Shown here: in pieces, positions 17,391 to 26,626 of the stretch | Layout of the letters: every line of letters starts with the position of its first letter | How positions within the stretch are numbered: position 1 is the stretch's first letter | Assembly: GCA_945895375.1 (NCBI GenBank) | Contig: CAMDEE010000004.1 | Coordinates: 81,949 to 145,948, forward strand | DNA length: 64,000 nt | Reading direction: 5' to 3' | Origin: Auritidibacter sp. Marseille-P8566 | Lineage (GTDB): Bacteria; Actinomycetota; Actinomycetes; Actinomycetales; Microbacteriaceae | Position numbers and translations under genes: made by a program | Notes under the pieces: model-generated | Told to the model about the DNA's origin: nothing | Databases searched by the model: none | Seen by the model: only the letters and a program-made list of their open reading frames with translations

Positions 17391-17888
17391 ATGGAGAATA
17401 TCTCAAACAGCACTGAGGCCCTCAAGCAAGCCTTCAGGCGGCACGCATCCGGCGTATGTGTAATAACGCTCAACAATGCTGAAGGAGAACCTGTTGGCTT
17501 CACAGCGACATCTGTGACTTCTCTTGGCTCTGACCCTGCTCTAGCAACATTCAATGTTGCTAGAGGAGCTAGCAGTTGGCCTGGATTGAAATCTGCTGAA
17601 TACGTCTCCATCCAAATGCTAAACGAGAGCTCTCTCGCACTCGCTCAGAAAATGAGCCAAGATCACACAAAGAGATTTTTGGATGATGATTGGTTTGTCC
17701 ATGAGAAAACTGGTCTACCAATCTTTCACAAAGTGAACGCCGTTCTGATTGGAAGAATTATTGAAAGACATGAAGTTGCAGCCAACGCTGTAATCGTTGT
17801 TGAGATTATTGAAGGCCTACTGGCCGAAGAGCTCCCCAGTTTGCTCTACCACCAAAGGGGCTATGTCATCCCCGGCGACAGAATCTAA
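17391..17888 (+). CDS. Flavin reductase family protein
   Basis: This is a 165-residue FMN-binding split-barrel protein of the flavin reductase (FlaRed/HpaC-like) family. Such proteins reduce free flavin for a partner oxygenase. Conserved parts are F-R-R-H-A-S-G-V-C-V-I-T, G-F-T-A-T-S-V-T-S-L-G and the C-terminal L-L-Y-H-Q-R-G-Y. The ATG at 17391 is chosen over a TTG 29 codons upstream because AAAGGA lies about nine bases before it and the family begins here. No oxygenase partner is nearby. The last 72 bases overlap the end of dnaE on the other strand. Confidence 0.88.
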   Translation: MENISNSTEALKQAFRRHASGVCVITLNNAEGEPVGFTATSVTSLGSDPALATFNVARGASSWPGLKSAEYVSIQMLNESSLALAQKMSQDHTKRFLDDDWFVHEKTGLPIFHKVNAVLIGRIIERHEVAANAVIVVEIIEGLLAEELPSLLYHQRGYVIPGDRI

Positions 17889-20800
17889 ACCTTCATTCTG
17901 TTTCATATCTGAAAGTTCAACCAGGTTATCCAAAGCAGAAGTTCCGAAATACTGCTTCACTTCTGAAATCAATGCATCGCCAACGAATACCTTGTGCTTG
18001 AGGCGATACGGGGTTACTCCTTCAGAGGTTTTCATCAGCAAGTTAACTTCTGTTTGCCCTGGGTAGCGCTTGAAGATACCATCTAGCAGTTCAATGTTCT
18101 TCTTGGTTGAAAGATGCTCAGGAATGCTGATTTTCAAAGGCCCTACGAAGTTTGACTCTTCTTTTTCAAGAACCCTAATGTCATAGACGTTTAGTGAGAA
18201 CCCGTCATCGCGAGGACGCATCTTGCCTCTGATGGCAACCATTGTGTCGACCTTCAACTTATCAATGTGCTCTTGGTAAGTCTTGTTAAAAATCATCAGA
18301 GTGGTTTCACCTTCGAGATCTTCGATGGTTAGGTTGGCATAAATGTTTCCAGACTTACGAGCTGTCTTTACCTCTACGACGGTGATTAGACCTGCCAAAG
18401 TCACCGGCTCGGTATCAACGAAGTTAGTTCTTGTGTTAAAAGATTCAATGGTTTCAGTTGCGCTACTTCTAAGTTTGCTTTCTGCTCCTTGGAGAGGATG
18501 CGCACTGACATAGAGACCGAGCATCTCTCTTTCGAGGCTCAGTAGTTGACGCTGCGGCCACTCTTCCAAATTGGCAATCTTGTAGCTTGTTTCATCTGAA
18601 TCAAATTCACCAAAGAGATCGCTATCGCCTGTTGATTTAGATTTCTTGGCTTTGATCTCAGCTGCAATAATCTCCTCGTGGACTTCGAAGAGCGCTCTTC
18701 TTGAAATACCAAAGGAATCAAACGCTCCTGCTTTGATTAGAGATTCAATTACCTTCTTGGTGCAAACCGATGCAGGAACCTTGGATACGAAATCTTGAAA
18801 AGACTCAAATCTTCCTTCTGCTTCGCGAGTCCTTATTATTTCTTGAACGACACCTAGACCAACGTTTCGAATTGCTTCCAAACCGAAACGAATATCTTTA
18901 CCAACTGCTCTGAAGTCTGCAATTGAGTCGTTCACATCAGGAGGCAGGACCTGGATGCCAGACCTTCTTGCCTCGCTCAGATAAACGCCTAGACGATCTC
19001 TAGAACTTCTAACCGAGGTTAAAAGCGCGGCCATGTACTCCTGAGGGTAGTTAGCCTTCATGTATGCAGTCCAGTAAGACAGCACTCCATAAGCAGCGCT
19101 GTGTGCCTTATTGAAGGCGTAGTCCGCGAACGGAAGCAGAGTTTCCCAAAGCTTGTCAATCACTGCAGCGCTAAATCCATTTTGTTTCATACCTGCGGTG
19201 AAAGTTGTCTTCTGTTCGCCTAGAACATCTTTTAGCTTTTTACCCATCGCACTTCGAAGTGCATCAGCTTGAACCAAAGAGAAGTTAGCAACCTTTTGAG
19301 CAACGGCCATAACCTGCTCTTGATAAACGATGAGTCCATATGTTGGACCAAGAATCTCCGCTAACGGCTCTTCTAGATCAGGATGAATGGTTTCAGGCTG
19401 CTCGTTGCCATTTTTTCTATGCGCATAGGAAGTGTGTGAACCCATACCCATAGGTCCAGGTCTATACAAAGCAATAGCTGCAGAAATATGCTCAAACTTT
19501 GAAGGCTTCAGAATCTTTAGAAGCGAACGCATTTGTGCACCATCTAGCTGGAACACTCCAAGAGTCTCACCTCGCGAGAGCATTTCGTAGGTAGCAGCAT
19601 CGCCATCTAAGTCAAGATCTTCTAGAACGACAGTCTCACCTCGGTTAGACAAAGCATTCTCAATTGACTTATCTAAAACAGTTAGGTTTCTAAGACCTAG
19701 GAAGTCCATCTTCACAAGACCAAGATCTTCACAAGGCTTCTGGGCGAAGGCTGTAATGATTGCGCCATCATCATCACGTCGAATGACCGGAATTACATCG
19801 AGTAGTGGCACAGCGGACATGATCACACCAGCAGCGTGCACGCTAGTTTGTCGCTTAAGTCCTTCTAATCCTCTTGCCAATTCAAATACTTGCCTTGCCT
19901 CAGGATCTTCCTCGAGAATTCTTCTGAACTCAGCAGCCTCTTTGTATCGACTCTTTGAGTCAGTGCTAGTGGCTGCTGCAACAACCACCTGTTCGAACTC
20001 AACTGAGTCTTCTCCTTCTTCGAACTCGTCGTCAAAGGACTCTTCGCTTAATAGTTCAACAACTGGTTTGAGATTGGGGTCTTCAACCATCTCTCTTAAA
20101 GTCATTTCCTTACCAAGAACCATCGGAGGCATAGCCTTAGTCAGCTTCTCCCCTACTGCGTAATCCATGCCTAGAACCCTTGCTGAATCCCTCAGAGCCT
20201 GTCTTGCCTTGATTGTTCCGTAGGTAATAATCTGCGCAACTCTGTCATCACCATACTTCTCAGTGACATAGCGAATAACTTCTCCGCGACGACGATCATC
20301 GAAGTCCACATCGATATCTGGCAAGCTCTTACGGCTTGGGTTTAGGAATCTTTCGAAGATCAATCCGTACTTGATTGGATCAAGTGCTGTGATTCCTAAT
20401 ACATAGGAAACTAGAGAACCAGCTGCTGAACCACGACCTGGGCCAACTCTGATTCCCTGCGCTCTAGCCCAAGAAATAAAGTCAGCTACCACAAGGAAAT
20501 AACCTGGGAAGTTCATGTTCTTGATTACTTCAATTTCGTATGCAATACGTTCTTGATACTCAGGAGCGATGTTTGATCCGAAACGTTCTTTCATGCCGGC
20601 AGTGACTTCTTGCTCAAACCATGAAGCTTCAGTGTGACCCTCAGGAACTTCGAATCTTGGCATGAGGTTTCTCTCCTCAAAACTGATATTCGAACGCTCA
20701 GCAACTATCAAAGTGTTGTCACAAGCTTCAGGGAACTCAGCAAAGAGTTCGCGCATTTGTCTTGCGCTCTTCAGGTAATAGCCTTCACCATCAAACTTGA

Positions 20801-21548
20801 ATCTTTTCTCGTCAGTTAGTTGAGTTCCAGTTTGAAGACAGAGCAGTGCCTCTTGAGCAGTAACGTGACCTGGCTCGGTGTAGTGCAAGTCATTGGTGGC
20901 AAGCAGAGGTATGCCGAGGTCTTTCGAGAGCTTAATCAAGTCAGCGAAGGACCTGCGCTCAACGCTAGCTCCGTGATCCATAATCTCGATGTAGTAGTTA
21001 TCTTTACCAAAGATATCTCTGAACTCTGCAGCTGTTTCTAGAGCTTCTTTGTATTGGCCTAAACGAAGTCGAGTTTGAACTTCACCACCGGCACAACCAG
21101 AGGTAGCAATTATTCCCTTGGCATGTTTGGCAAGTAGTTCTCTATCCATTCTTGGTTGGAAGTAATAGCCCTCTAGCCATGCAAAGGAACTTAACTTGAA
21201 GAGATTCATCATGCTGTCGTTATCAGTTGAAAGCATGGTTAAGTGCGAGTAAGAACCTTTGGAAAGATCGTCATCTCCCCCATCTGCCCAGTAGGTTCTA
21301 GTCTTATCAAGTCTTGAACCTGGAGCTAGATAAGCTTCGATACCAATAATCGGCTTGATGCCTTTTTTAGTTGCCTTCTGCCAGAACTCATATGCACCAA
21401 AGTTGTTTCCATGGTCAGTGATGGCAATCGCCGGCATTTCAAACTCGACGGCCTTATCTAGAAGCTCGTCAATCTTGGCTGCTCCATCAAGCATGGAGTA
21501 ATCCGTATGCACGTGAAGGTGCACAAAGTTATCGCTACTTGATGTCAT
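17817..21548 (-). CDS. dnaE: DNA polymerase III alpha subunit
   Basis: This is the replicative polymerase. It has 1243 residues, somewhat long for the family. An N-terminal PHP domain starts H-V-H-T-D-Y-S-M-L-D-G. The palm carries P-D-I-D-V-D-F-D-D, two of the catalytic aspartates. Helix-hairpin-helix and OB domains follow. A strongly acidic insertion, E-E-S-F-D-D-E-F-E-E-G-E-D, encoded near 19994-20052, lies between the palm and fingers and accounts for much of the extra length. The C-terminal 24 codons overlap the flavin reductase gene. It follows the RluD-type gene after 86 bases. Confidence 0.97.
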   Translation of the reverse strand: MTSSSDNFVHLHVHTDYSMLDGAAKIDELLDKAVEFEMPAIAITDHGNNFGAYEFWQKATKKGIKPIIGIEAYLAPGSRLDKTRTYWADGGDDDLSKGSYSHLTMLSTDNDSMMNLFKLSSFAWLEGYYFQPRMDRELLAKHAKGIIATSGCAGGEVQTRLRLGQYKEALETAAEFRDIFGKDNYYIEIMDHGASVERRSFADLIKLSKDLGIPLLATNDLHYTEPGHVTAQEALLCLQTGTQLTDEKRFKFDGEGYYLKSARQMRELFAEFPEACDNTLIVAERSNISFEERNLMPRFEVPEGHTEASWFEQEVTAGMKERFGSNIAPEYQERIAYEIEVIKNMNFPGYFLVVADFISWARAQGIRVGPGRGSAAGSLVSYVLGITALDPIKYGLIFERFLNPSRKSLPDIDVDFDDRRRGEVIRYVTEKYGDDRVAQIITYGTIKARQALRDSARVLGMDYAVGEKLTKAMPPMVLGKEMTLREMVEDPNLKPVVELLSEESFDDEFEEGEDSVEFEQVVVAAATSTDSKSRYKEAAEFRRILEEDPEARQVFELARGLEGLKRQTSVHAAGVIMSAVPLLDVIPVIRRDDDGAIITAFAQKPCEDLGLVKMDFLGLRNLTVLDKSIENALSNRGETVVLEDLDLDGDAATYEMLSRGETLGVFQLDGAQMRSLLKILKPSKFEHISAAIALYRPGPMGMGSHTSYAHRKNGNEQPETIHPDLEEPLAEILGPTYGLIVYQEQVMAVAQKVANFSLVQADALRSAMGKKLKDVLGEQKTTFTAGMKQNGFSAAVIDKLWETLLPFADYAFNKAHSAAYGVLSYWTAYMKANYPQEYMAALLTSVRSSRDRLGVYLSEARRSGIQVLPPDVNDSIADFRAVGKDIRFGLEAIRNVGLGVVQEIIRTREAEGRFESFQDFVSKVPASVCTKKVIESLIKAGAFDSFGISRRALFEVHEEIIAAEIKAKKSKSTGDSDLFGEFDSDETSYKIANLEEWPQRQLLSLEREMLGLYVSAHPLQGAESKLRSSATETIESFNTRTNFVDTEPVTLAGLITVVEVKTARKSGNIYANLTIEDLEGETTLMIFNKTYQEHIDKLKVDTMVAIRGKMRPRDDGFSLNVYDIRVLEKEESNFVGPLKISIPEHLSTKKNIELLDGIFKRYPGQTEVNLLMKTSEGVTPYRLKHKVFVGDALISEVKQYFGTSALDNLVELSDMKQNEGLDSVAGDDIAPLVVEQTGELFGQ

Positions 21549-21634
21549 TTCTTACTTATCTGTGGTTGATTTGGCTCGGGGAAATAGCCTAACTCGTGCC
21601 GCCGTCATACATTTTCAGGCTCTCCGCCTTGAGG

Positions 21635-22561
21635 CTAGGTAGTTCTAAGCACCTCGAGGGCATGGACAAGATCTTCTGGATAGGAACTCTCAAAAGTTAC
21701 GTACTCGCCCTTAGTTGGATGAATAAAACCTAGTTTCATGGCGTGTAGGAACTGTCTGTCAAGGCCTAGCCTTTGGGCAAGCTTCGAATCACAACCATAG
21801 AGGGTATCCCCAGCCAAAGGATGTTTGAAAGCAGCCAGATGAACTCTAATCTGATGAGTTCTACCTGTTTCCAACTCAATTTCAAGAAGCGATGCTGCTT
21901 GGAATGCTTCAAGTGTTTTGTAATGGGTAAGCGAGGGTTTGCCATTCTCGGTGACAGCAAACTTATACTCGTGCTTTAGATGTCTACCAATAGGAGCATC
22001 AATCGTTCCTGAACTTGGATCAGGGTGACCTTGAGCTAGAGCGTGATAGGTCTTATCAACTACTCGATCTCTAAATGCTTGCTTCATTCGACTGTATGCA
22101 ACTTCAGTTTTTGTTAGCACCATAAGTCCACTAGTTCCAACATCAAGTCTTGAAACAATTCCCTGACGTTCAGCAACTCCACTGGTTGACATCTCAATGC
22201 CAAGAGCAAGTAGTGCGCCACCAACACTTGGTCCATCCCAACCAACTGAAGGATGGGCCGCTACACCTGCTGGCTTATCAACAACAACAATGTCGTGGTC
22301 TTGATAAACCACTGTCAAACCTTCAACGTTTTCGGCAACTAGTTCTAGAGCTGCTTTTGGTTTAGGTAGAGTGATTCTTAGCCAAGCATCGGTCACTAAA
22401 GAATCAGATTTTCCAAGTATTCGATCACTCTGCTGTACTAGACCTGATTCGAGCATTGCTGCAACTGCTGACCGTGACATGCCAAGTAACTTGGCAATAC
22501 CCGCATCAGCTCTTGAGCCACCTAAACCCTCTGGGACTTGAACAAGTTTTTCCTCATTCAC
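21635..22561 (-). CDS. RluA/RluD family 23S rRNA pseudouridine synthase
   Basis: This enzyme converts specific uridines of large-subunit rRNA to pseudouridine. It has 308 residues. An N-terminal S4 RNA-binding domain (about 12-70, with [12 protein letters not shown]) precedes the catalytic domain, whose Asp lies in [19 protein letters not shown] is also present. RluD is the likely subtype because of the S4 domain. The start overlaps the lspA stop by four bases, and lspA-rluD is a common bacterial pair. Confidence 0.93.
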   Translation of the reverse strand: MNEEKLVQVPEGLGGSRADAGIAKLLGMSRSAVAAMLESGLVQQSDRILGKSDSLVTDAWLRITLPKPKAALELVAENVEGLTVVYQDHDIVVVDKPAGVAAHPSVGWDGPSVGGALLALGIEMSTSGVAERQGIVSRLDVGTSGLMVLTKTEVAYSRMKQAFRDRVVDKTYHALAQGHPDPSSGTIDAPIGRHLKHEYKFAVTENGKPSLTHYKTLEAFQAASLLEIELETGRTHQIRVHLAAFKHPLAGDTLYGCDSKLAQRLGLDRQFLHAMKLGFIHPTKGEYVTFESSYPEDLVHALEVLRTT

Positions 22562-23055
22562 TTTGACCCACCAAATTTTTCGCCTTTGACAACTTTGAGC
22601 GCAATCAAGAAGGCAGCAGAAGAGATTGCCATGTCTGCAATGTTGAAGATAGGAAAGTTGAAGGGTATTTGAATGAAGTCAACTACGTGACCGTTAGGAA
22701 AGCCTGGGTTTCTAAACAATCTATCGATAAGGTTTCCTGAAACACCACCTAGTGCAACACCAGCGAGTATCAGCCAACTTTTGGTTTTGAATTTCGGGCC
22801 AAACCATAACAGCGCCATACAGACGATGGAGGCAAGCAGAGTGAATACCCAGGTGTTAGCTCCGCCAAGTGAGAATGCGGCTCTGTCATTGAAGGCAAGG
22901 GTGAACCAGAGGACTTCTGGAATAACCGAAACAGGTTGGTAGAGTTCAAGGAATCTCAGAGCCAACGCTTTAGTTACCTGATCCATTGCAACAATGCTTA
23001 GCCCAACCCCTAAAAAGGTTAGCGTTGCTTTGTTGAAGGGCTGGCTCGTAGTCAA
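22558..23055 (-). CDS. lspA: Lipoprotein signal peptidase (SPase II)
   Basis: This membrane aspartic protease cleaves lipoprotein precursors at the lipobox. CtaC in this window is one likely client. It has 165 residues and four hydrophobic helices. The catalytic Asp pair is visible in N-L-I-D-R-L and F-N-I-A-D-M-A-I. The start is TTG at 23055, five bases after the wag31 stop. No ribosome site is obvious, so translation may depend on coupling to the upstream gene. Confidence 0.94.
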   Translation of the reverse strand: MTTSQPFNKATLTFLGVGLSIVAMDQVTKALALRFLELYQPVSVIPEVLWFTLAFNDRAAFSLGGANTWVFTLLASIVCMALLWFGPKFKTKSWLILAGVALGGVSGNLIDRLFRNPGFPNGHVVDFIQIPFNFPIFNIADMAISSAAFLIALKVVKGEKFGGSK

Positions 23056-23060
23056 CTAAA

Positions 23061-23711
23061 TCAGATTTGGAAGGTCTGGTTGGAAATTTGAGTTGGCCCG
23101 GTAGGAGTCTTAGGAGCTGTTGAGTTAGCAGCTTCAAGATCACTTAGTTGACCTTCAATGTATGACTTGAGCTTTGCTCTGTAGTCTCTCTCAAAGTTTC
23201 TTAGAGTCTGTAGGTCGTTCTCAGCCAAAGCCTTCTCTTGCTCAAGTCTTGACATGTCTGCACGGTGCTGAGCTTCTGCTTCTCTAACAATTCTTGCTGC
23301 GGTTGCGTGGCCTTCAGCAACTAGCGCATCGCGCTTTTCAAGTCCTTCACGAACGTGCTCTTCGTGAAGCTTACGGGCAAGCTGCAAGAGGTTGTTGGTG
23401 TTGTTTGATTCGAATGAACCCATGTCGGCAGCTGCTTGAGGGAATGCTTCATTAGCTGATGTTGACTCTGGAATAGATGCTTCAGCAGTGTTGACCTGCT
23501 GAACTAGAGTTGCACCACTTCTCTGAAGTTCAGTCAATCTTGCATCGGCTGCCAATAGACGCTGTCTTAGATCTTCGTTCTCTTGGGAAATGCGACGCAT
23601 TTCGAGGACAACCTCGTCAAGGAAGTCATCAACTTCGTCCTGATCATATCCTTCACGGAATTTGGTTGGCTGGAATCTCTTGTTTACGACGTCTTCTGGA
23701 GTCAACGGCAT
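23061..23711 (-). CDS. wag31: Polar growth / septum-site protein DivIVA (Wag31)
   Basis: DivIVA binds curved membranes at poles and septa and directs cell wall growth in actinobacteria. It has 216 residues. The membrane-binding N-terminus M-P-L-T-P-E-D-V-V-N-K-R-F is followed by coiled coil through most of the rest. The ATG at 23711 is preferred to a GTG at 23738 because AGGGAG lies seven bases before it and the family starts with M-P-L-T-P. It closes the division cluster, next to yggT and sepF as in other actinobacteria. Confidence 0.94.
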   Translation of the reverse strand: MPLTPEDVVNKRFQPTKFREGYDQDEVDDFLDEVVLEMRRISQENEDLRQRLLAADARLTELQRSGATLVQQVNTAEASIPESTSANEAFPQAAADMGSFESNNTNNLLQLARKLHEEHVREGLEKRDALVAEGHATAARIVREAEAQHRADMSRLEQEKALAENDLQTLRNFERDYRAKLKSYIEGQLSDLEAANSTAPKTPTGPTQISNQTFQI

Positions 23712-23788
23712 CGCAATCTCCCTATTCTTATCGGCCACATATTCTTGTGGAATCGGTCAAAAGTTAAGGCTACCCTACCTTGGGCAAT

Positions 23789-24076
23789 CTAGATGATTGT
23801 TCTTAACAGGGCCTCCAGGACTATCAGTAATACAAAGAGCACCAAAACTGATAGATCCAGGTAGCCTCCACCAAGCCTTATTGGCTTGATTATCCTAGAA
23901 AGAGGCTTGATAGCCCAGTCAGTAAGGGTGTAGGCAAGCTCCGAAAGTATCAGGACCAAGCCCTTCGGCCTGAAGTTAGGGTTCATGGCCCTTACCCAAT
24001 CCAAGATTATGCGGGCAAGAAGCACAAGCCTAAAGATGTCTAGAAGGCCAATAAGTAAGGCAGCAATTTGAGCCAA
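23789..24076 (-). CDS. YggT family membrane protein
   Basis: This is a 95-residue membrane protein with two hydrophobic segments (about 2-24 and 70-93) and the family-typical D-W-V-R-A-M-N-P and P-L-S-R-I-I-K-P. YggT proteins are found beside division genes in many bacteria; the role is not well defined. The best start is TTG at 24076, about 13 bases after the sepF stop, with AGGG upstream. Confidence 0.88.
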   Translation of the reverse strand: MAQIAALLIGLLDIFRLVLLARIILDWVRAMNPNFRPKGLVLILSELAYTLTDWAIKPLSRIIKPIRLGGGYLDLSVLVLFVLLIVLEALLRTII

Positions 24077-24088
24077 AATCAGGCCCTA

Positions 24089-24502
24089 CTAAGGTCGAAC
24101 GATCAGGCGGTCGCCCTCAGCTTCAAGGACGTCATCGGCATCAGGATCGATTTCGACGCCGTTTGGAGCTAGCAGGTAAACAGTTTCAGCAACACGCTTG
24201 GATTCGCCCAAAAGACCTGCCTTTAGACCTGCCATGAAATCCACCAGTCTTCTAGTTTCAGCATCACTCATCAGGTGAACGTTCACGATTACGGGAACAC
24301 CTTCACGAAGCAGGTCAGCAATTAGACCAGCTTCACCATAGCTCTGCGGGGTAACAGTTTCAATGCTTGCAACTTCGTTGCCACGTCTTGATGGGCGAGG
24401 TGCTCTGACTCTTGAAGAAGAGGTGCGGGCTTCAGAGCTTACAGGCGCTCCTTCGGCTGGAGGCATGAGAAATTTCTTTAGACTACCTAGAACTCCGGAC
24501 AT
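24089..24502 (-). CDS. sepF: Cell division protein SepF
   Basis: SepF anchors FtsZ to the membrane in Gram-positives, which usually have no FtsA; none is seen here. It has 137 residues: an N-terminal amphipathic stretch, a basic, Ser-rich linker, and a C-terminal DUF552 domain (Q-S-Y-G-E-A onward, with V-N-V-H-L-M and R-R-L-V-D-F-M-A-G-L). The ATG at 24502 is chosen over an upstream GTG-type start because AAAGGAG lies five bases before it. Confidence 0.94.
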   Translation of the reverse strand: MSGVLGSLKKFLMPPAEGAPVSSEARTSSSRVRAPRPSRRGNEVASIETVTPQSYGEAGLIADLLREGVPVIVNVHLMSDAETRRLVDFMAGLKAGLLGESKRVAETVYLLAPNGVEIDPDADDVLEAEGDRLIVRP

Positions 24503-24549
24503 AACGTCTCCTTTGCTAAACCCCGACAACTCAAGATTAAGCCCAAGAA

Positions 24550-25245
24550 CTAACGCTTTCCTGTAATGGCGGTGCCTATTCTCAAGTGTGTCGCACCGTA
24601 ACCAATGGCCTGTTCAAAGTCCCCCGACATCCCCGCGGAGATGTATTTTGCTGAGCTAGAAAGGGTCTGCACCTGTTGGCTTGAATTTAGAATACGTTCG
24701 AAATCAACAGCAGGATCGACATCCAAACCAGCCACTCCCATGACTCCCAGCAGCCTCAACTGTGGAACAGCCAGAACTTGCTCGGTGAACGCAGAAAGGG
24801 TCTTAGGCTCGATTCCACCCCTATTTGGGTCATCGGTAAGGTTTAGCTCAATGAAGACATCTAGCGCTCTCTCAGGTGTCTTTGCCAGGTGTTTTGCCAG
24901 CTCATTTAGCAGAGAGGCTCTGTCCAGAGAATGCAATACAGAACTGTAGGTAAGCATGGATTTGACCTTGTTTGTCTGCAGTTGACCCACAAAATGCCAA
25001 GTCGGGGCAAGCTGACCTGGGCTGAGTGCTTGAGCTAATTGTTGAGCCTTTGCGGCTGCTTCTTGATCACGGTTTTCCCCAAACTGGTTCTCCCCCAGAC
25101 CAAGAAGTTCGAGAGCAAGCTCAAAACCATGATTCTTGGTTACCACCACAAGTTCAATTTCATCTGAAGAGCGATTAGCCGCTTTGGCTGCTAAATCAAT
25201 TCTTTGATGAATCGACTCGAGACGATCTTTCAGACTGGCTTCCAA
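24550..25245 (-). CDS. YggS family PLP homeostasis protein
   Basis: This is a PLP-binding alanine racemase-like barrel of the YggS/PLPBP family, which buffers pyridoxal phosphate. It has 231 residues. The PLP lysine is in V-V-T-K-N-H, followed by G-E-N-R. W-H-F-V-G-Q-L-Q-T-N-K and G-M-S-G-D-F are family signatures. The start is TTG with AAGGA upstream, seven bases after the ftsZ stop. The gene between ftsZ and sepF is standard in actinobacteria. Confidence 0.94.
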   Translation of the reverse strand: MEASLKDRLESIHQRIDLAAKAANRSSDEIELVVVTKNHGFELALELLGLGENQFGENRDQEAAAKAQQLAQALSPGQLAPTWHFVGQLQTNKVKSMLTYSSVLHSLDRASLLNELAKHLAKTPERALDVFIELNLTDDPNRGGIEPKTLSAFTEQVLAVPQLRLLGVMGVAGLDVDPAVDFERILNSSQQVQTLSSSAKYISAGMSGDFEQAIGYGATHLRIGTAITGKR

Positions 25246-25252
25246 GATGTCC

Positions 25253-26482
25253 TTACTTTATAAAATCTGGGATGTCCATGTCATCATCGAAGCCAGAGCT
25301 TGTTCTTGTATTCTCACCATCTGTCGGTTTGTTTTTCTCAACAAATACTTCTTCAGTTGCATCTTCCGCTTCGATATCCCTTGTTCCAAACCAAGCAGGA
25401 ACCGTTGCCAAGGTTGGAGGCGCAACTTCAACAGTTTCATCTTGTACCGACACCGGTGTCACTGGGACAACAGGAATTGAGCCTGAGTTTGAAGCCGTAA
25501 AAGAACTTGGTCTTGAACTAGATCTTGGGGTGACTTCATCGAAACCTGCGGCGATAACAGTTACGCGAATCTCATCACCCATTGCGTCGTTTATTGAGCT
25601 ACCGAAGTAAATGTTTGCACTTGGATGAACAATTTCTTGAATCAGCCTTGATGCCTCATTGATTTCAGCAAGCTTCATGTTTGAAGCAGCTGAGAACTGA
25701 ATCAGAACACCGCGAGCATTGTCAATGCTGTTTTCAAGTAGCGGGTGGTTGATGGCTTGCTCAGCGGCACGCATTGCACGGTCTTCACCCTTAGCGGTTC
25801 CGATACCCATCAAAGCTGTTCCAGCACCTTGCATTACAGCCTTCACGTCAGCGAAGTCCAAGTTCACAAGACCTGTTTCAACAATAAGATCTGAGATACC
25901 TTGCACACCTGCGCGAAGAATTTCGTCAGCCATGCTAAACGCGTCAACAAAGCTCAACTCAGCGTCGTTGAGTTCGATTAACTTCTGGTTAGGAACGATG
26001 ATAAGAGCATCGACTTCAGACCTAAGTGCTTCGATACCTGCTTGAGCATTTTCAGCTCTGCGTCTTCCTTCAAAATCAAATGGGCGGCTAACAACACCGA
26101 CAGTTAAAGCACCGGAGTCTTTAGCAATTCTTGCAACGACAGGTGCAGCTCCTGTTCCTGTGCCACCACCTTCACCAGCTGCAACGAAAACCATGTCTGA
26201 GCCGCGAAGTACTTCGGCGATTTCATCAGCGTGATCTTCGGCAGCTCTTCTACCAACTTCTGGATCTGCACCGGCACCAAGACTTCTGGTGCTTGAACTA
26301 CCAATCTCAAGTTTTACGTGCGCATCTGATTTCAGTAGGTCTTGACCGTCAGTGTTGATTGCGACGAATTCGACTCCACGAAGGCCCTTATCAATCATCT
26401 GATTCACAGCGTTTCCACCTGCACCACCGACACCAACAACTTTGATGACGGCTAGGAAATTATTTAGAACTGGTTCAGACAT
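25253..26482 (-). CDS. ftsZ: Cell division GTPase FtsZ
   Basis: FtsZ is the tubulin homologue that forms the division ring. It has 409 residues. The GTP signature [10 protein letters not shown] is at about 107-116. The T7 loop N-L-D-F-A-D-V-K and the C-terminal domain follow. A variable linker leads to the conserved tip D-D-M-D-I-P-D-F, which binds SepF and other partners. The ATG follows AAGGAAG. A 144-base gap separates it from ftsQ and holds its own promoter candidate, so it need not depend on read-through. Confidence 0.98.
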   Translation of the reverse strand: MSEPVLNNFLAVIKVVGVGGAGGNAVNQMIDKGLRGVEFVAINTDGQDLLKSDAHVKLEIGSSSTRSLGAGADPEVGRRAAEDHADEIAEVLRGSDMVFVAAGEGGGTGTGAAPVVARIAKDSGALTVGVVSRPFDFEGRRRAENAQAGIEALRSEVDALIIVPNQKLIELNDAELSFVDAFSMADEILRAGVQGISDLIVETGLVNLDFADVKAVMQGAGTALMGIGTAKGEDRAMRAAEQAINHPLLENSIDNARGVLIQFSAASNMKLAEINEASRLIQEIVHPSANIYFGSSINDAMGDEIRVTVIAAGFDEVTPRSSSRPSSFTASNSGSIPVVPVTPVSVQDETVEVAPPTLATVPAWFGTRDIEAEDATEEVFVEKNKPTDGENTRTSSGFDDDMDIPDFIK

Positions 26483-26506
26483 GCGCTTCCTTCTTTGAGT
26501 CGAGCA

Positions 26507-26541
26507 TTCATAGAACTCTAAACCTCTAGTTGAAGGTTAGG
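26507..26541 (-). promoter_or_regulatory. Candidate ftsZ promoter with inverted repeat
   Basis: On the minus strand TTCAAC (26529-26534) and TATGAA (26507-26512) are 16 bases apart. The predicted start leaves a leader of about 18 bases that contains the AAGGAAG site. The -35 lies within an inverted repeat, AACCT (26521-26525) and AGGTT (26534-26538), extended to CTAAACCT/AGGTTAG. This is a plausible operator for a MerR-type activator such as FtsR, which is encoded at 57783-58466. In Corynebacterium FtsR acts on ftsZ. The site itself is inference. Confidence 0.45.
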
Positions 26542-26626
26542 CATTTCTATCAAATGCATCTGCGCCAAAAAACTAAACCGTTAATCAGCTAAACACTGGC
26601 TCATCCTTAGGTGTGTCTAGAACTGG

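Noticed and set aside
21560..21630. Possible hairpin between the RluD-type gene and dnaE (AGGC/GCCT)
   Set aside because: The stem is only four to six pairs with a mismatch and no T tract.
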